Assembly: GCF_900100765.1 (NCBI RefSeq)
Contig: NZ_FNFO01000008.1
Location: 124,001-188,000 of the forward strand
Length of the DNA stretch: 64,000 nucleotides
Direction of reading: 5' to 3'
From: Catalinimonas alkaloidigena
GTDB taxonomy: Bacteria > Bacteroidota > Bacteroidia > Cytophagales > Flexibacteraceae
Position 1 is the first letter of the stretch; each line of letters opens with the position of its first letter. Made by a program: the position numbers and the translations under genes. Under the pieces are notes generated by a model. That model saw only the letters and a list, made by a program, of their open reading frames with translations. It was not told the origin of the DNA and made no database searches. This document shows positions 54,039-62,574 of the stretch, piece by piece.

Positions 54039-55022
54039 ATGCTCTATTCGTTCATCATCCCCGTTTACAACCGCCCCGACGAACTCCTCGAACTGCTGGA
54101 GTCGATTACGCAACAGACGCACCAAAATTTCGAAGTCGTCATCATTGAAGACGGCTCCGAACAATCGTCGGAAGCGGTCGTGCGGTCGTTTCAGGACCGG
54201 CTGGACATTGCGTGGTATCCGACGACGGGTCGCATCGGGCAGGGCTTTTCGCGGAACCTGGGGTTCACCAAAGCCAAAGGCGACTACTTCATCATCCTCG
54301 ATTCGGACACCACCATCGACCCCGATTACCTGGAAAACCTGGATCGGCACCTGAACGAACACGAACTGGATGCCTTCGGCGGGCCGGACCGGTCGCCCCG
54401 CGTCGCCACGCCGGTGCAACAGGCCATCGACTACTGCATGACGTCGCCCTTCACCACGGGCGGCATTCGCGGCCGGAAAAATCAGGTCGACAAATTCTAC
54501 CCCCGGAGTTTCAACATGGGCTTTTCGCGCGAAGTGTACGAGGCAACGCAGGGCTTCAACCTCCCCTACCTGGGCGAAGACATTGAGTTGAGCACGCGCA
54601 TCATGGAAAAGGGATTCAGCACCGGCCTCGTGCCCGATTCGCCCGTTTACCACAAGCGCAAAACGTCGTTTTTGAATTTCTACAAACAGATTCACTTTTT
54701 CGGGCGGGCGCGGGTCAACCTCTACAAGCTGTTTCCCCACACGCTGAAACTGCCGCACTTGTTCCCGGCTGTCTACCTATGCTACTTCGGCACGGCGGCG
54801 GTGGGCACGGTTATTCTGACGCGCAAGGGCCACCGGAAGGGCGCGCTTCTGCTGGCGCCCTGGGCACTGTACCAACTCCTCATCTTCACGCACGCGACGA
54901 TGACGAAGAAAAGCCTCAAGGTCGGCCTCCTGAGTACCATCGGCGTCAATGTTCAGATGATCGGTTACGGGGCCGGTTTTATTCAGGACTTTGTGAAGCG
55001 GGTGGTGCTGAAAAAGAAGTAG
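54039..55022 (+). CDS. Glycosyltransferase family 2 with C-terminal membrane segments
   Basis: 327 residues from ATG 54039 (MLYSFIIPVYNRPDELLEL). GT-A features are VVIIEDGSEQSSE, GQGFSRNLGFTKAKGDYFIILDSDTTIDPDY (DSD metal site) and FNLPYLGEDIELSTRIMEKGF. The C-terminal 90 residues hold hydrophobic stretches (FPAVYLCYFGTAAVGTVIL, LLLAPWALYQLLIFTHA) that probably anchor it in the inner membrane. Family fits undecaprenyl- or polysaccharide-directed transfer. Confidence 0.88.
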   Translation: MLYSFIIPVYNRPDELLELLESITQQTHQNFEVVIIEDGSEQSSEAVVRSFQDRLDIAWYPTTGRIGQGFSRNLGFTKAKGDYFIILDSDTTIDPDYLENLDRHLNEHELDAFGGPDRSPRVATPVQQAIDYCMTSPFTTGGIRGRKNQVDKFYPRSFNMGFSREVYEATQGFNLPYLGEDIELSTRIMEKGFSTGLVPDSPVYHKRKTSFLNFYKQIHFFGRARVNLYKLFPHTLKLPHLFPAVYLCYFGTAAVGTVILTRKGHRKGALLLAPWALYQLLIFTHATMTKKSLKVGLLSTIGVNVQMIGYGAGFIQDFVKRVVLKKK

Positions 55023-55087
55023 CGTAGCTTTTCCTTCACTTTTTCCTCTCCCACTCATCCGGCTGTTTCGCCGCTCTTCCCATTAGG

Positions 55088-55129
55088 TGTGCAAAAGTGA
55101 ATAATATCCATTTCTTTCACTTTTGCACA
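55088..55129. promoter_or_regulatory. 14-bp inverted repeat upstream of padR (putative operator)
   Basis: TGTGCAAAAGTGAA (55088-55101) and TTCACTTTTGCACA (55116-55129) are perfect complements separated by an AT-rich 14-base spacer. The right arm ends 15 bases before the padR ATG, and its CACTTTTG resembles a -7 box. PadR proteins usually repress their own operon at such dyads, so autoregulation is the natural reading. Confidence 0.65.
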
Positions 55130-55144
55130 TCATACGTTCGCGCC

Positions 55145-55483
55145 ATGTCCCGCATTTATTTAGGAGAACTCGAAGAACTGATTCTGCTCATCGTCGCCAT
55201 GTTGCAGGGCGAGGCCTACGGCGTCGCGGTGCAGACGGAAGTAAAAGAGCAAACCGGTCGCGCGGTCAATATCAGCGCGATTCATGCGGCCCTGCGGCGA
55301 CTCGAAGCCAAAGGCTACCTGCGTTCCGAATGGGGCGACGCCACGGCCCAACGCGGCGGGCGACGCAAGCGCCTCTTCGTGGTGACCCAGGGGGGTGTCC
55401 ATGCGCTGCAAACCCTGCGCGACATGCGCGTGCAGTTGTGGAACCAGATTCCCGGTCTTTCGCCCAACCTTTCCATCTCATGA
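55145..55483 (+). CDS. PadR-family transcriptional regulator
   Basis: 112 residues from ATG 55145 (MSRIYLGELEELILLIV); the frame opens earlier at 55097, inside the dyad. Winged-helix pattern: LILLIVAMLQGEAYGVAVQTEVKEQTGRAVNISAIHAALRRLEAKGYL, where AIHAALRRLEAKGYL is the recognition helix and turn, then the wing GRRKRLFVVTQGG. The short C-terminal helix makes it a subfamily-2 PadR. Its TGA overlaps the next ATG (ATGA). Control of the downstream permease is the likely role. Confidence 0.92.
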   Translation: MSRIYLGELEELILLIVAMLQGEAYGVAVQTEVKEQTGRAVNISAIHAALRRLEAKGYLRSEWGDATAQRGGRRKRLFVVTQGGVHALQTLRDMRVQLWNQIPGLSPNLSIS

Positions 55484-58170
55484 AACGCGTACCCAACCAA
55501 CCCAAGCCGGCCGCACCGCAGCCGGCTGCACCCCGCTGGGCCGACCGTTTTCTGTCGTGGTACTGCCGCCCCGAACTGCTGGAAGAGATTCAGGGCGATG
55601 TGTACGAACTCTTCGATCAGCGCCTCGAGACCACAGGCCTCGCGGCTGCCCGGCGTGGGTTTGTGTGGGACGTGCTGCGTTCCTTTCGCCTTTCTACCAT
55701 TCGTCATCCCCTTCCCTCTTTCTCTCCTGCCATGTTCAGAAATCACCTCCAAGTCACCGTGCGCCACCTGCGCAAACAGAAATTCTACACCGGCATCAAA
55801 GTGGTGGGCTTCGCCCTCGGCCTGGCGTGTTGTCTGCTGATCCTGCTGTTCATCCGGCACGAACTGGGATACGACCGCTTTTACCCCGATGCGGACCGCC
55901 TCTACCGGGTGATCGCCGAGTACCGACAGGGCGACCGAAGCGGCATTGCCGCCTTTACCACCACGCCCCTGGCCGAAACACTGGAGCGCGACTATCCGGA
56001 AGTAGAACGAGCGGTGCGCGTCGCGCCCGGTTTTTACGATGCGGGCAGCAGCCTGATTCACCTGGAGGGCGAAACGCAGAATGTCTACGAAGAAGGATTT
56101 ATGTACGCCGATCCGGCTTTTCTCGACGTCTTTAGCTTTCGGATGCAACAGGGCAACGCCGCTACCGCGCTCACCGAACCCTACTCGGTGGTGCTGACCG
56201 AACAGATGGCCGAGAAATACTTTCCTGACAAAAATCCGGTCGGGCAGGTGCTGATCCTCAACAATAACGCCGAACGGCCCTACCGGATCACGGGCGTGAT
56301 GGAAAACGTGCCGGAGCAATCGCATTTCCGTTTCCAGTTCGTGCTCTCGATGAACAGCGTGGGCGACAGTCAGTTGCCGAACTGGGGCTACTCAAATTTC
56401 TTCACCTATGTGCGGCTGCAACCCGAAGCCGATGCAAAGGCACTGGAGGCCAAACTGCCGGAAATCGTGCACAAGTACATCGATCCCGACGGGGAAGCCG
56501 CCAAGGCCGGAAGATCGATGCGGTTTATGTTGCAACCTGTTCCGGAGGTGTACCTGTATTCCAGCGGTATTTTCGACAACGGCTACTTCAAGGTGGGGGA
56601 CATTCAGTACGTCTGGCTGTTTGCGGCCGTGGCGCTCTTCGTGCTGCTCATCGCCAGCATCAACTTCATCAACCTCTCGACGGCCAAGTCGGCCAACCGC
56701 GCCCGCGAAGTCGGCATCCGCAAGGTGTTGGGCTCGGTGCGCGGCCAACTGGTTTCGCAGTTTCTAACCGAATCCGTCTTGCTGAGCGTCATCGCCTTTG
56801 CCGCGAGTCTGCTGCTGGCACAACTGGCGCTGCCCTTCTTCAACCGCCTTGCCGATCAACACCTGTCGCTACCGTTCGGGGAACTCTGGTTTATTCCTGG
56901 CTTGCTGCTGGCCGCCCTTGCGCTGGGCCTGCTGGCCGGGGCCTATCCTTCCCTCTTTCTCTCTTCTTTCCTTCCTGCACAGGTCCTGAAGGGCAAGCTC
57001 AGCCAGGGGGCCCGGAGCGGGCGGTTGCGTTCGGCGCTGGTGATCGTCCAGTTTACGACGTCCATCGTGCTGATCATCGCCACGTTGGTGGTGCAGCAGC
57101 AAATGCATTACATCCAGGACAAAAAGCTGGGCTTCGAGAAAGACCAGACCCTGATTCTGGAAGATACTTACGCGCTGGGCAACCAGATTCAGCCCTTCAA
57201 AGAAGCCCTGAAAAATCTTCCGAACGTCGCCCATGTCACCGTCACGGGGTTCCTGCCCGTCGCGGGATACGACCGCAACAATACCTCTGCCTGGCCCGAG
57301 GGGGGCCATCTACCCGAAGCGGAAGTGGGGCTGGCCAAGTGGTATGTCGATCACGACTACATTCCAACGCTGGGCATGCAGATGCTTGAAGGGCGCAACT
57401 TTTCGCTCGACTTCCCTTCGGATTCGCAGGCCATCATCCTCAACAAAAAAGCGGTGGCGATGTTGGGCTGGGATGACCCCATCGGCCAACGCGTCAGTTC
57501 GTACACTTACCTGGACGACAAAACCGGTGAGCTGCTGCACAAGACCTATACCGTGATCGGCGTGGTGGAAGATTTTCATTACGAATCGATGAAACAAGAC
57601 ATCGCCGGTCTGAGTCTGGTCCTTGGCGGTAACACCGGCGCGACGGCGCTCAAAGTCCACACCGAGGACATGGCGCAACTTCTTGAAGACGTGCAACAGG
57701 TCTGGCAGTCCTTCGCGCCCACCGAACCCTTCCGGTATCACTTCCTGGACGAACAATTTGCCAACATGTACCGGACGGAGCACCGGGTCGGGCAACTCTT
57801 CGCCATCTTCGCCGGGCTGGCCATTGCGGTGGCGTGCCTGGGGTTGTTTGCCCTGGCGGCGTTCATGGCCGAGCAGCGCACGAAAGAAATCAGTGTCCGG
57901 AAAGTGCTGGGCGCGTCTGTACACAGTCTCTTTTTCCTGCTGACCCGGAATTTTGTGGTGATGGTGCTGGTGGCGTTGGCTTGTGCCATCCCCCTGGCGT
58001 GGTACCTGATGCACCGGTGGCTCCAGGACTTCGTCTACCGCACCACCATCGGCTGGGAAGTATTCGCCGTGGCCGGGCTGGCTGCACTGGGCGTTACCCT
58101 CCTGACGATCAGCTACCAAGCCATTCGGGCGGCGTTCCTGAACCCGGCCGATACGTTGCGGTCGGAATAG
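55480..58170 (+). CDS. MacB/FtsX-type ABC permease with N-terminal prefix domain
   Basis: 896 residues from ATG 55480, overlapping padR by 4 bases. Residues 1-75 form the permease prefix domain (RFLSWYCRPELLEEIQGDVYELFDQRL). Then two MacB-type halves, each with a membrane helix, a periplasmic domain and three helices: FYTGIKVVGFALGLACCLLILLF, INFINLSTAKSANRAREVGIRKVLG, and in the second half AAFMAEQRTKEISVRKVLGAS. The second FtsX half ends YQAIRAAFLNPADTLRSE. Such proteins work with an ABC ATPase that is not adjacent; the nearest is the YbbA-like gene at 61866. Substrate unknown; antimicrobial-peptide or envelope-stress export is the family precedent. Confidence 0.9.
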   Translation: MKRVPNQPKPAAPQPAAPRWADRFLSWYCRPELLEEIQGDVYELFDQRLETTGLAAARRGFVWDVLRSFRLSTIRHPLPSFSPAMFRNHLQVTVRHLRKQKFYTGIKVVGFALGLACCLLILLFIRHELGYDRFYPDADRLYRVIAEYRQGDRSGIAAFTTTPLAETLERDYPEVERAVRVAPGFYDAGSSLIHLEGETQNVYEEGFMYADPAFLDVFSFRMQQGNAATALTEPYSVVLTEQMAEKYFPDKNPVGQVLILNNNAERPYRITGVMENVPEQSHFRFQFVLSMNSVGDSQLPNWGYSNFFTYVRLQPEADAKALEAKLPEIVHKYIDPDGEAAKAGRSMRFMLQPVPEVYLYSSGIFDNGYFKVGDIQYVWLFAAVALFVLLIASINFINLSTAKSANRAREVGIRKVLGSVRGQLVSQFLTESVLLSVIAFAASLLLAQLALPFFNRLADQHLSLPFGELWFIPGLLLAALALGLLAGAYPSLFLSSFLPAQVLKGKLSQGARSGRLRSALVIVQFTTSIVLIIATLVVQQQMHYIQDKKLGFEKDQTLILEDTYALGNQIQPFKEALKNLPNVAHVTVTGFLPVAGYDRNNTSAWPEGGHLPEAEVGLAKWYVDHDYIPTLGMQMLEGRNFSLDFPSDSQAIILNKKAVAMLGWDDPIGQRVSSYTYLDDKTGELLHKTYTVIGVVEDFHYESMKQDIAGLSLVLGGNTGATALKVHTEDMAQLLEDVQQVWQSFAPTEPFRYHFLDEQFANMYRTEHRVGQLFAIFAGLAIAVACLGLFALAAFMAEQRTKEISVRKVLGASVHSLFFLLTRNFVVMVLVALACAIPLAWYLMHRWLQDFVYRTTIGWEVFAVAGLAALGVTLLTISYQAIRAAFLNPADTLRSE

Positions 58171-58177
58171 TCGGTTT

Positions 58178-60340
58178 TTACGGCGTTCCGGCTTTCGCCT
58201 GACGGGCGATTTCCACGTCGTGGGCGACGGCGGGGCGCAAATTGGCCCAGTGGAACCGCAGGTGGTCGTTTTCCTGCCACGGCCGGTTGTCCTGTTCGCT
58301 GAAGTGGACCAGCGGCATGTCCTGGTAGAGAGGACGGGTGATGGCGATGACAACATCCCAGTAGCCCAACGCTTTTTCCAGGTGTTGAATGGCGGTCTGT
58401 TGGTTCTTCGCACCGCCCTGCATGCGGTACGTCTGCAACGCCACCGCGCCTCGTAATTTCTCCGCGAAGTACAGCCCCAGGTTGGCCCAGGCCTTCACGT
58501 CGGCGACTTCCTGCACAAACGCGGGATTATCGGTACCGTTCAGGCCTTTCACCTGCGCCAACGCCTGTCGGCAGTCGCGTTCCAAGTCATCGGCCAATTG
58601 CGGCGGCGTCACCCGTTCGTTCGAAAATACGCCCCCGGCCGTCAGCGTATCCACGTACGCCTGCACCGACACGTAGGCCGGGTCGAGCGGCGGTTGCCGG
58701 ATCTGCCAGTCGACCGAGATGTACTCTTCACGGTGCGCTTCCTGGTTCAGGGCCATGAACCCTTCGCTGTAGAGCGTAAAATCCCACGTGCAGTCGAACG
58801 ACGCGGCGAGGCGGAGCGGCGTTTTTCCGGCCAGGGCACTCGCCTCGAACAAGGCGTTGCCGGGCTTGCCGTACCGCCGGACAAACGCGGCGCGGAACAC
58901 CGCATCGGGCGTGTCGTCGTTGTAAAGGAGTCGTCCCCAGAGCTGGTAATACAGCCACTGCCGCTCGAAGGCGTACCGCCAGTTGGTCTTCACCCCGGGT
59001 CGGGTAAAGTAGTCTTTGGCCGGAATGTAAGTTTCGGAACCGATGAAGTAGCCCCCGACGTAAGGCGGGGAGTTTTGCCGGATGTGGGTACGGATGAAGT
59101 CGGGCACGCCCCAGCGTAGACAAAAGAAATCTTCGTTGCGGGCCGTCCAGGTGATTTTGTAATCGGTCGGCAAGGGGTCCCAGTACGTGCCGTAGATTTT
59201 GCCGCCGTGGACTTTGATCAGCTTGGGCGTCGAGAGTGGGTGTGACCAGTTGAATTTCAGGTCGGCCCAGACCGGCCCTTCGATGCAGGGCAGTTGCGAC
59301 TCACGCTCGACGCTGCGGCGGGTGATCTGTTCCATTTCGACCGTCGTCGCGCCCAGCGAACCCGTATTGCCCGAAAACGGAATCCGGTGAATCAGTTTCG
59401 AGGTACGGTTGGCGTCGCACATCCCCGCGATGATCGTTTCGGTGATCCAGTCTTCTCGTTCCTGCGGCGTCATGCCGCCCATGCCCTCGCCCAGCGTCAG
59501 CCCCATGCCCGTCAGGTCCGGGTACTCTTCCAGCAGTTGCGTCACGCACGCGCGGGTGTAGCGTTTGATGATGTCGGACGTGTCGCCCCGCACAAAAAAG
59601 TGGTGCTCCAGGTTGTCCATCGCCACGTGATGCGCCTTGGCAAATTCCGGCGTCACGAAGATGTTGAACGGCATCACGTACGTATCGATTCCCCGCTCCC
59701 GCGCCATGCGAAAAATACCGCCGAACAGTGTTTTCCAGTCGGCCATCTCCACCTCGGTCCAGGGACTCGCCTCCGGAAAATCCTTGGGTCGGATCATGAA
59801 CGTGTAGGGGTGTAGGTTCCAGACCGTGAGAGCATTCAGCCGGTTTTCCGCCATCATGTCGAGAAAAGCTTCCCAGAATGCCAGGTCGCGGCAGGTTTCC
59901 TGGTGCTGCGTCAGTGCATAGCTGTGCCGGTAGGTATCCCAGGGCAGGTCGAACTTGACGGCGCGGAACGGCAGCTTCGCCGTTTCGGAATGCGCTGCCA
60001 CATCGCCCAGGGCCATGCCGTTCTGCAACGCTTCCACCAGCGACAGGCATCCGTAGACCAGCCCACGGCCATCGCCGCCGGTGATCTCTAGTTGATTCCG
60101 GTCCGGACGCAGCACAAACGCTTCCGGAGCCAATTGTGTGGAATCGACCTGTAAGGTGATGGCGAACGCACCTGACACCTCAACCGCATGTCCATTGGCT
60201 TGTAGGGCCTCTTGTACACGGCGCGCCGCATACTCCGCCTGCAACACGTCCGTGGCGCGGTGAATCACGACCGATTGCGCGTGCAACGCCTGGGCAAACA
60301 GGAAACAAAGCAGGAGCGTGGGATTACGTAGGCGGCACAT
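58178..60340 (-). CDS. Secreted glycoside-hydrolase-like protein (GH20 zincin-like N-domain, TIM barrel)
   Basis: 720 residues from ATG 60340 (signal peptide MCRLRNPTLLLCFLFAQALHAQ). The N-terminal 110 residues have the alpha/beta look of GH20b/GH67 N-domains (QVDSTQLAPEAFVLRPDRNQLEITGGDGRGLVYG). The barrel starts about residue 125 (PFRAVKFDLPWDTYRHSY) with NRLNALTVWNLHPYT and GIDTYVMPFNIFV. A candidate catalytic Glu285 lies in LTLGEGMGG. The C-terminal third is helical. I cannot assign a substrate; alpha-glucuronidase- or hexosaminidase-like folds are the nearest families. No SusC/SusD pair is adjacent. Confidence 0.7.
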   Translation of the reverse strand: MCRLRNPTLLLCFLFAQALHAQSVVIHRATDVLQAEYAARRVQEALQANGHAVEVSGAFAITLQVDSTQLAPEAFVLRPDRNQLEITGGDGRGLVYGCLSLVEALQNGMALGDVAAHSETAKLPFRAVKFDLPWDTYRHSYALTQHQETCRDLAFWEAFLDMMAENRLNALTVWNLHPYTFMIRPKDFPEASPWTEVEMADWKTLFGGIFRMARERGIDTYVMPFNIFVTPEFAKAHHVAMDNLEHHFFVRGDTSDIIKRYTRACVTQLLEEYPDLTGMGLTLGEGMGGMTPQEREDWITETIIAGMCDANRTSKLIHRIPFSGNTGSLGATTVEMEQITRRSVERESQLPCIEGPVWADLKFNWSHPLSTPKLIKVHGGKIYGTYWDPLPTDYKITWTARNEDFFCLRWGVPDFIRTHIRQNSPPYVGGYFIGSETYIPAKDYFTRPGVKTNWRYAFERQWLYYQLWGRLLYNDDTPDAVFRAAFVRRYGKPGNALFEASALAGKTPLRLAASFDCTWDFTLYSEGFMALNQEAHREEYISVDWQIRQPPLDPAYVSVQAYVDTLTAGGVFSNERVTPPQLADDLERDCRQALAQVKGLNGTDNPAFVQEVADVKAWANLGLYFAEKLRGAVALQTYRMQGGAKNQQTAIQHLEKALGYWDVVIAITRPLYQDMPLVHFSEQDNRPWQENDHLRFHWANLRPAVAHDVEIARQAKAGTP

Positions 60341-60466
60341 AGAGGGTAAGTCGTCGTTTCCGGCTTCAGCCCCGGCATCCGGCACCGGAGGCTTTCTTAG
60401 CAAGAGAGGAAACGCGAACCGAAGTTACTAGGCCCCCGCCCAATTTTCATTCCGGTGGCCGCAACC

Positions 60467-61105
60467 TTACCGCTTGAACGGCTGCGCCGGATTGCCCAGC
60501 ACCGTTTCTTTCGCGGCGACATCGGCCAGCACGACCGACCCGGCCCCGATGCGTGCGCCCTTGCCAACGGTTACGCCGGGCAAAATCACTGCTCCTGCCC
60601 CGACAAATACTTCGTTTTCCAGTTTGGCTCCGGCTCCGATGGTGCTACCCGCGCCGACCTGCACAAAATCGCCCAGCTCGACTTCGTAGTCGAGGGTGGC
60701 GTTGGCGTGAAGGATGCAGTGTTGTCCGACTTTGGCGAAGGCGTTGAGCGTGGTGCCGACACTAAGGAGATTGCCGTGCCCGAGGTAGGCCGAGGGGGCC
60801 ACGTACGCGCGCTGGTGAATGGCGTTGGTCGGCATCACGTGCCGTTTGTCGTTCAGCATTTTCACGAGTCCTTTGCGCAGCGCGTTGTCGTCGACGGCCA
60901 CGAAGGCTTCGCATTTGTGGCCGATCAGCTTCAGAAATCCCGCGTCGTCGGTCTTGCCCAACACGGAAACTTCGCCGATCTGCTGACCGTGCAAGGCCTT
61001 ATCGTCGTCCAGAAAACCGTAGATGACAATACCGTTGCTTTCGAAAATTTCGAGGGCGACTTTGCCGAGGCCACTGGCCCCGAAAATGATGACGGGCTTT
61101 TCCAT
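60467..61105 (-). CDS. NeuD/PglD-type sugar O-acyltransferase
   Basis: 212 residues from ATG 61105 (MEKPVIIFGASGLGKVALEIF). The N-terminal Rossmann-like PglD domain binds the sugar nucleotide. From about residue 95 come left-handed beta-helix hexapeptides (VGTTLNAFAKVGQHCILHANATLDYEVELGDFVQVGAGSTIGAGAKLENEVFVGAGAVI are successive coils). The catalytic His lies in the coil near HANATLDYE. Family members acetylate sialic acids or bacillosamine-type sugars. No sialic-acid or bacillosamine genes flank it. A -7 box TACCTTTG is at 61112-61119 on the minus strand. Confidence 0.87.
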   Translation of the reverse strand: MEKPVIIFGASGLGKVALEIFESNGIVIYGFLDDDKALHGQQIGEVSVLGKTDDAGFLKLIGHKCEAFVAVDDNALRKGLVKMLNDKRHVMPTNAIHQRAYVAPSAYLGHGNLLSVGTTLNAFAKVGQHCILHANATLDYEVELGDFVQVGAGSTIGAGAKLENEVFVGAGAVILPGVTVGKGARIGAGSVVLADVAAKETVLGNPAQPFKR

Positions 61106-61111
61106 AGGCCG

Positions 61112-61119
61112 CAAAGGTA
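61112..61119 (-). promoter_or_regulatory. Candidate -7 box for the NeuD-like gene
   Basis: TACCTTTG followed by CGGCCT on the minus strand, only 6 bases before the ATG at 61105, so the transcript would be almost leaderless. No -33 at the expected spacing. Confidence 0.4.
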
Positions 61120-61153
61120 GGAAAAGGGATGTTGCTTCACGTAGTTGCGCTCA

Positions 61154-61771
61154 TTACGAGCCGAACATCAGCGATAGCGCTAAAATAAGCCCACCCGGTT
61201 GTAGAAGGTCCATGATAAGGGCTGACTCGTACGAGAGCTGGCTGCCGTCCAGGGTTTCGTAGGCCCGATCTCGCAACGAAAAGGCGTAGCCGAATTCCAC
61301 GCCCAGGCGGGTCGTCTTGCCTAAAGACCAAAAGTACAATCCCGACAAGTTGAAGGTAGCGGTGGGTTTCAGCCGCAAAGTCACCTCACTCCCCTGGCGG
61401 TAGGGCCCGTTGAGTGTATCCAGTTCTGTTTCGAATTTCGGAAGGCCGGTGCAGTACGAAACTCCGGCGTTGAACGCCAGTTTTGAGGGATACGACGGAT
61501 AAAAACGTACGCCACCGGTCATTTTATATCCCCAACTGCCCAGCCCCAGGCCACCCGCCACAGTCAGTTTGTTGGCGAAGCGGTACTCGGCCTGCGGTCC
61601 GATCAACCCTACCGGCCCGTTAAAACCCGTTCCGAGTCCGAGGTAAAAGTCAGGGGCGGTGAAGAGCACGGTTTGGCTACGCGCTTCGTCATAATACTGC
61701 GCCTGCGCCGGATTGCTACACCACAGCGCGCATACACTCATCAGCAGCAACAAAGAATAATACGTCCGCAT
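61154..61771 (-). CDS. Outer-membrane beta-barrel protein
   Basis: 205 residues with a signal peptide (MRTYYSLLLLMSVCALWCSNPAQAQ). The mature part alternates glycine- and aromatic-rich strands: FYLGLGTGFNGPVGLIGPQAEYRF, LTVAGGLGLGSWGYKMTGGVRFYP, TTRLGVEFGYAFSLRD, ending LILALSLMFGS, a likely barrel-closing strand. Length and spacing suit an 8-stranded barrel. No fold beyond that is recognised. It lies downstream of the YbbA-like gene on the same strand, 94 bases after it. Confidence 0.78.
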   Translation of the reverse strand: MRTYYSLLLLMSVCALWCSNPAQAQYYDEARSQTVLFTAPDFYLGLGTGFNGPVGLIGPQAEYRFANKLTVAGGLGLGSWGYKMTGGVRFYPSYPSKLAFNAGVSYCTGLPKFETELDTLNGPYRQGSEVTLRLKPTATFNLSGLYFWSLGKTTRLGVEFGYAFSLRDRAYETLDGSQLSYESALIMDLLQPGGLILALSLMFGS

Positions 61772-61865
61772 ACGTTCCGAAATTTGGTGGCAAGGTAGAA
61801 GAAAGCGAGGCGTGGTTTTTTACCAAGTTATCGATTTTACCACATCCTTTCTACCCCCTCCTGAA

Positions 61866-62528
61866 TTATTCGGATACCAGCCGGCCGCCCCGGATGCGCA
61901 AGACCTGCTGCGTCCGGTGGGCCAGGTCCACATCGTGCGTTACCAACACCAACGTGGTGCCCGCCTCGCGGTTCAGTTCGAACAAAAGTTCTTCTACGCG
62001 CTGGCCCGTTTCGGCATCCAGGTTGCCGGTCGGCTCGTCGGCGAAAAGAATCCGCGGCGCGTTGGCAAACGCCCGGGCGATGGAAACCCGCTGCTGCTCT
62101 CCACCCGACAGTTGGGTCGGATAATGGTGCCGCCGGTCCTGCAAGCCCACGCGTTCCAGCAACGCCACGGCACGCTTTTCCGCACCACGTTCGCCCCGCA
62201 GTTCGATGGGCACCATCACGTTTTCGAGGGCGGTCAGCGAGGGTAACAACTGAAAATTCTGGAACACGAAACCCACGTACCGGTTGCGCACGTCGGCGCG
62301 CTCGTCTTCAGTCAGGTCGTCGAGCTGAATGCCGTTGAGGTAGACCGACCCGGTCGAAGCGCGGTCCAGCCCGGCACAGAGTCCCAGCAGCGTGGTTTTG
62401 CCGCTACCCGACGGCCCGATGATGGCCGCAGAAGCGCCATCGGCCACCGAAAATGAAATATCTTGTAACACCGTGAGCTCCCGTTGGCCGGAGCGGTAGG
62501 TTTTTCCCAGTTGATTGACTTGTAGCAT
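61866..62528 (-). CDS. ABC transporter ATP-binding protein (YbbA/LolD type)
   Basis: 220 residues, ATG 62528 (MLQVNQLGKTYRSGQRELTVL). Walker A GPSGSGKTT near residues 38-46, Q-loop FVFQNFQLLPSLTALENV, signature LSGGEQQRVSIARAF, Walker B ILFADEPTGNLD and H-loop LVTHDVDLAHR, the MacB/LolD/YbbA pattern. In many bacteria ybbA is next to a large FtsX-like permease and divergent from tesA. Here tesA-like is close (63335) but a sulfotransferase intervenes and no permease is adjacent; the prefix-domain permease at 55480 is a possible but unproven partner. Confidence 0.92.
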   Translation of the reverse strand: MLQVNQLGKTYRSGQRELTVLQDISFSVADGASAAIIGPSGSGKTTLLGLCAGLDRASTGSVYLNGIQLDDLTEDERADVRNRYVGFVFQNFQLLPSLTALENVMVPIELRGERGAEKRAVALLERVGLQDRRHHYPTQLSGGEQQRVSIARAFANAPRILFADEPTGNLDAETGQRVEELLFELNREAGTTLVLVTHDVDLAHRTQQVLRIRGGRLVSE

Positions 62529-62574
62529 AAGGGTTGGTCAAACGTCCGTGCGCCGCGTTGCGTGGGCGCCCGGG

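Noticed and set aside
55480-62528. Prefix-domain permease and YbbA-like ATPase as one transporter
   Set aside because: They are about 3.7 kb apart on opposite strands with unrelated genes between, so pairing is only a possibility.
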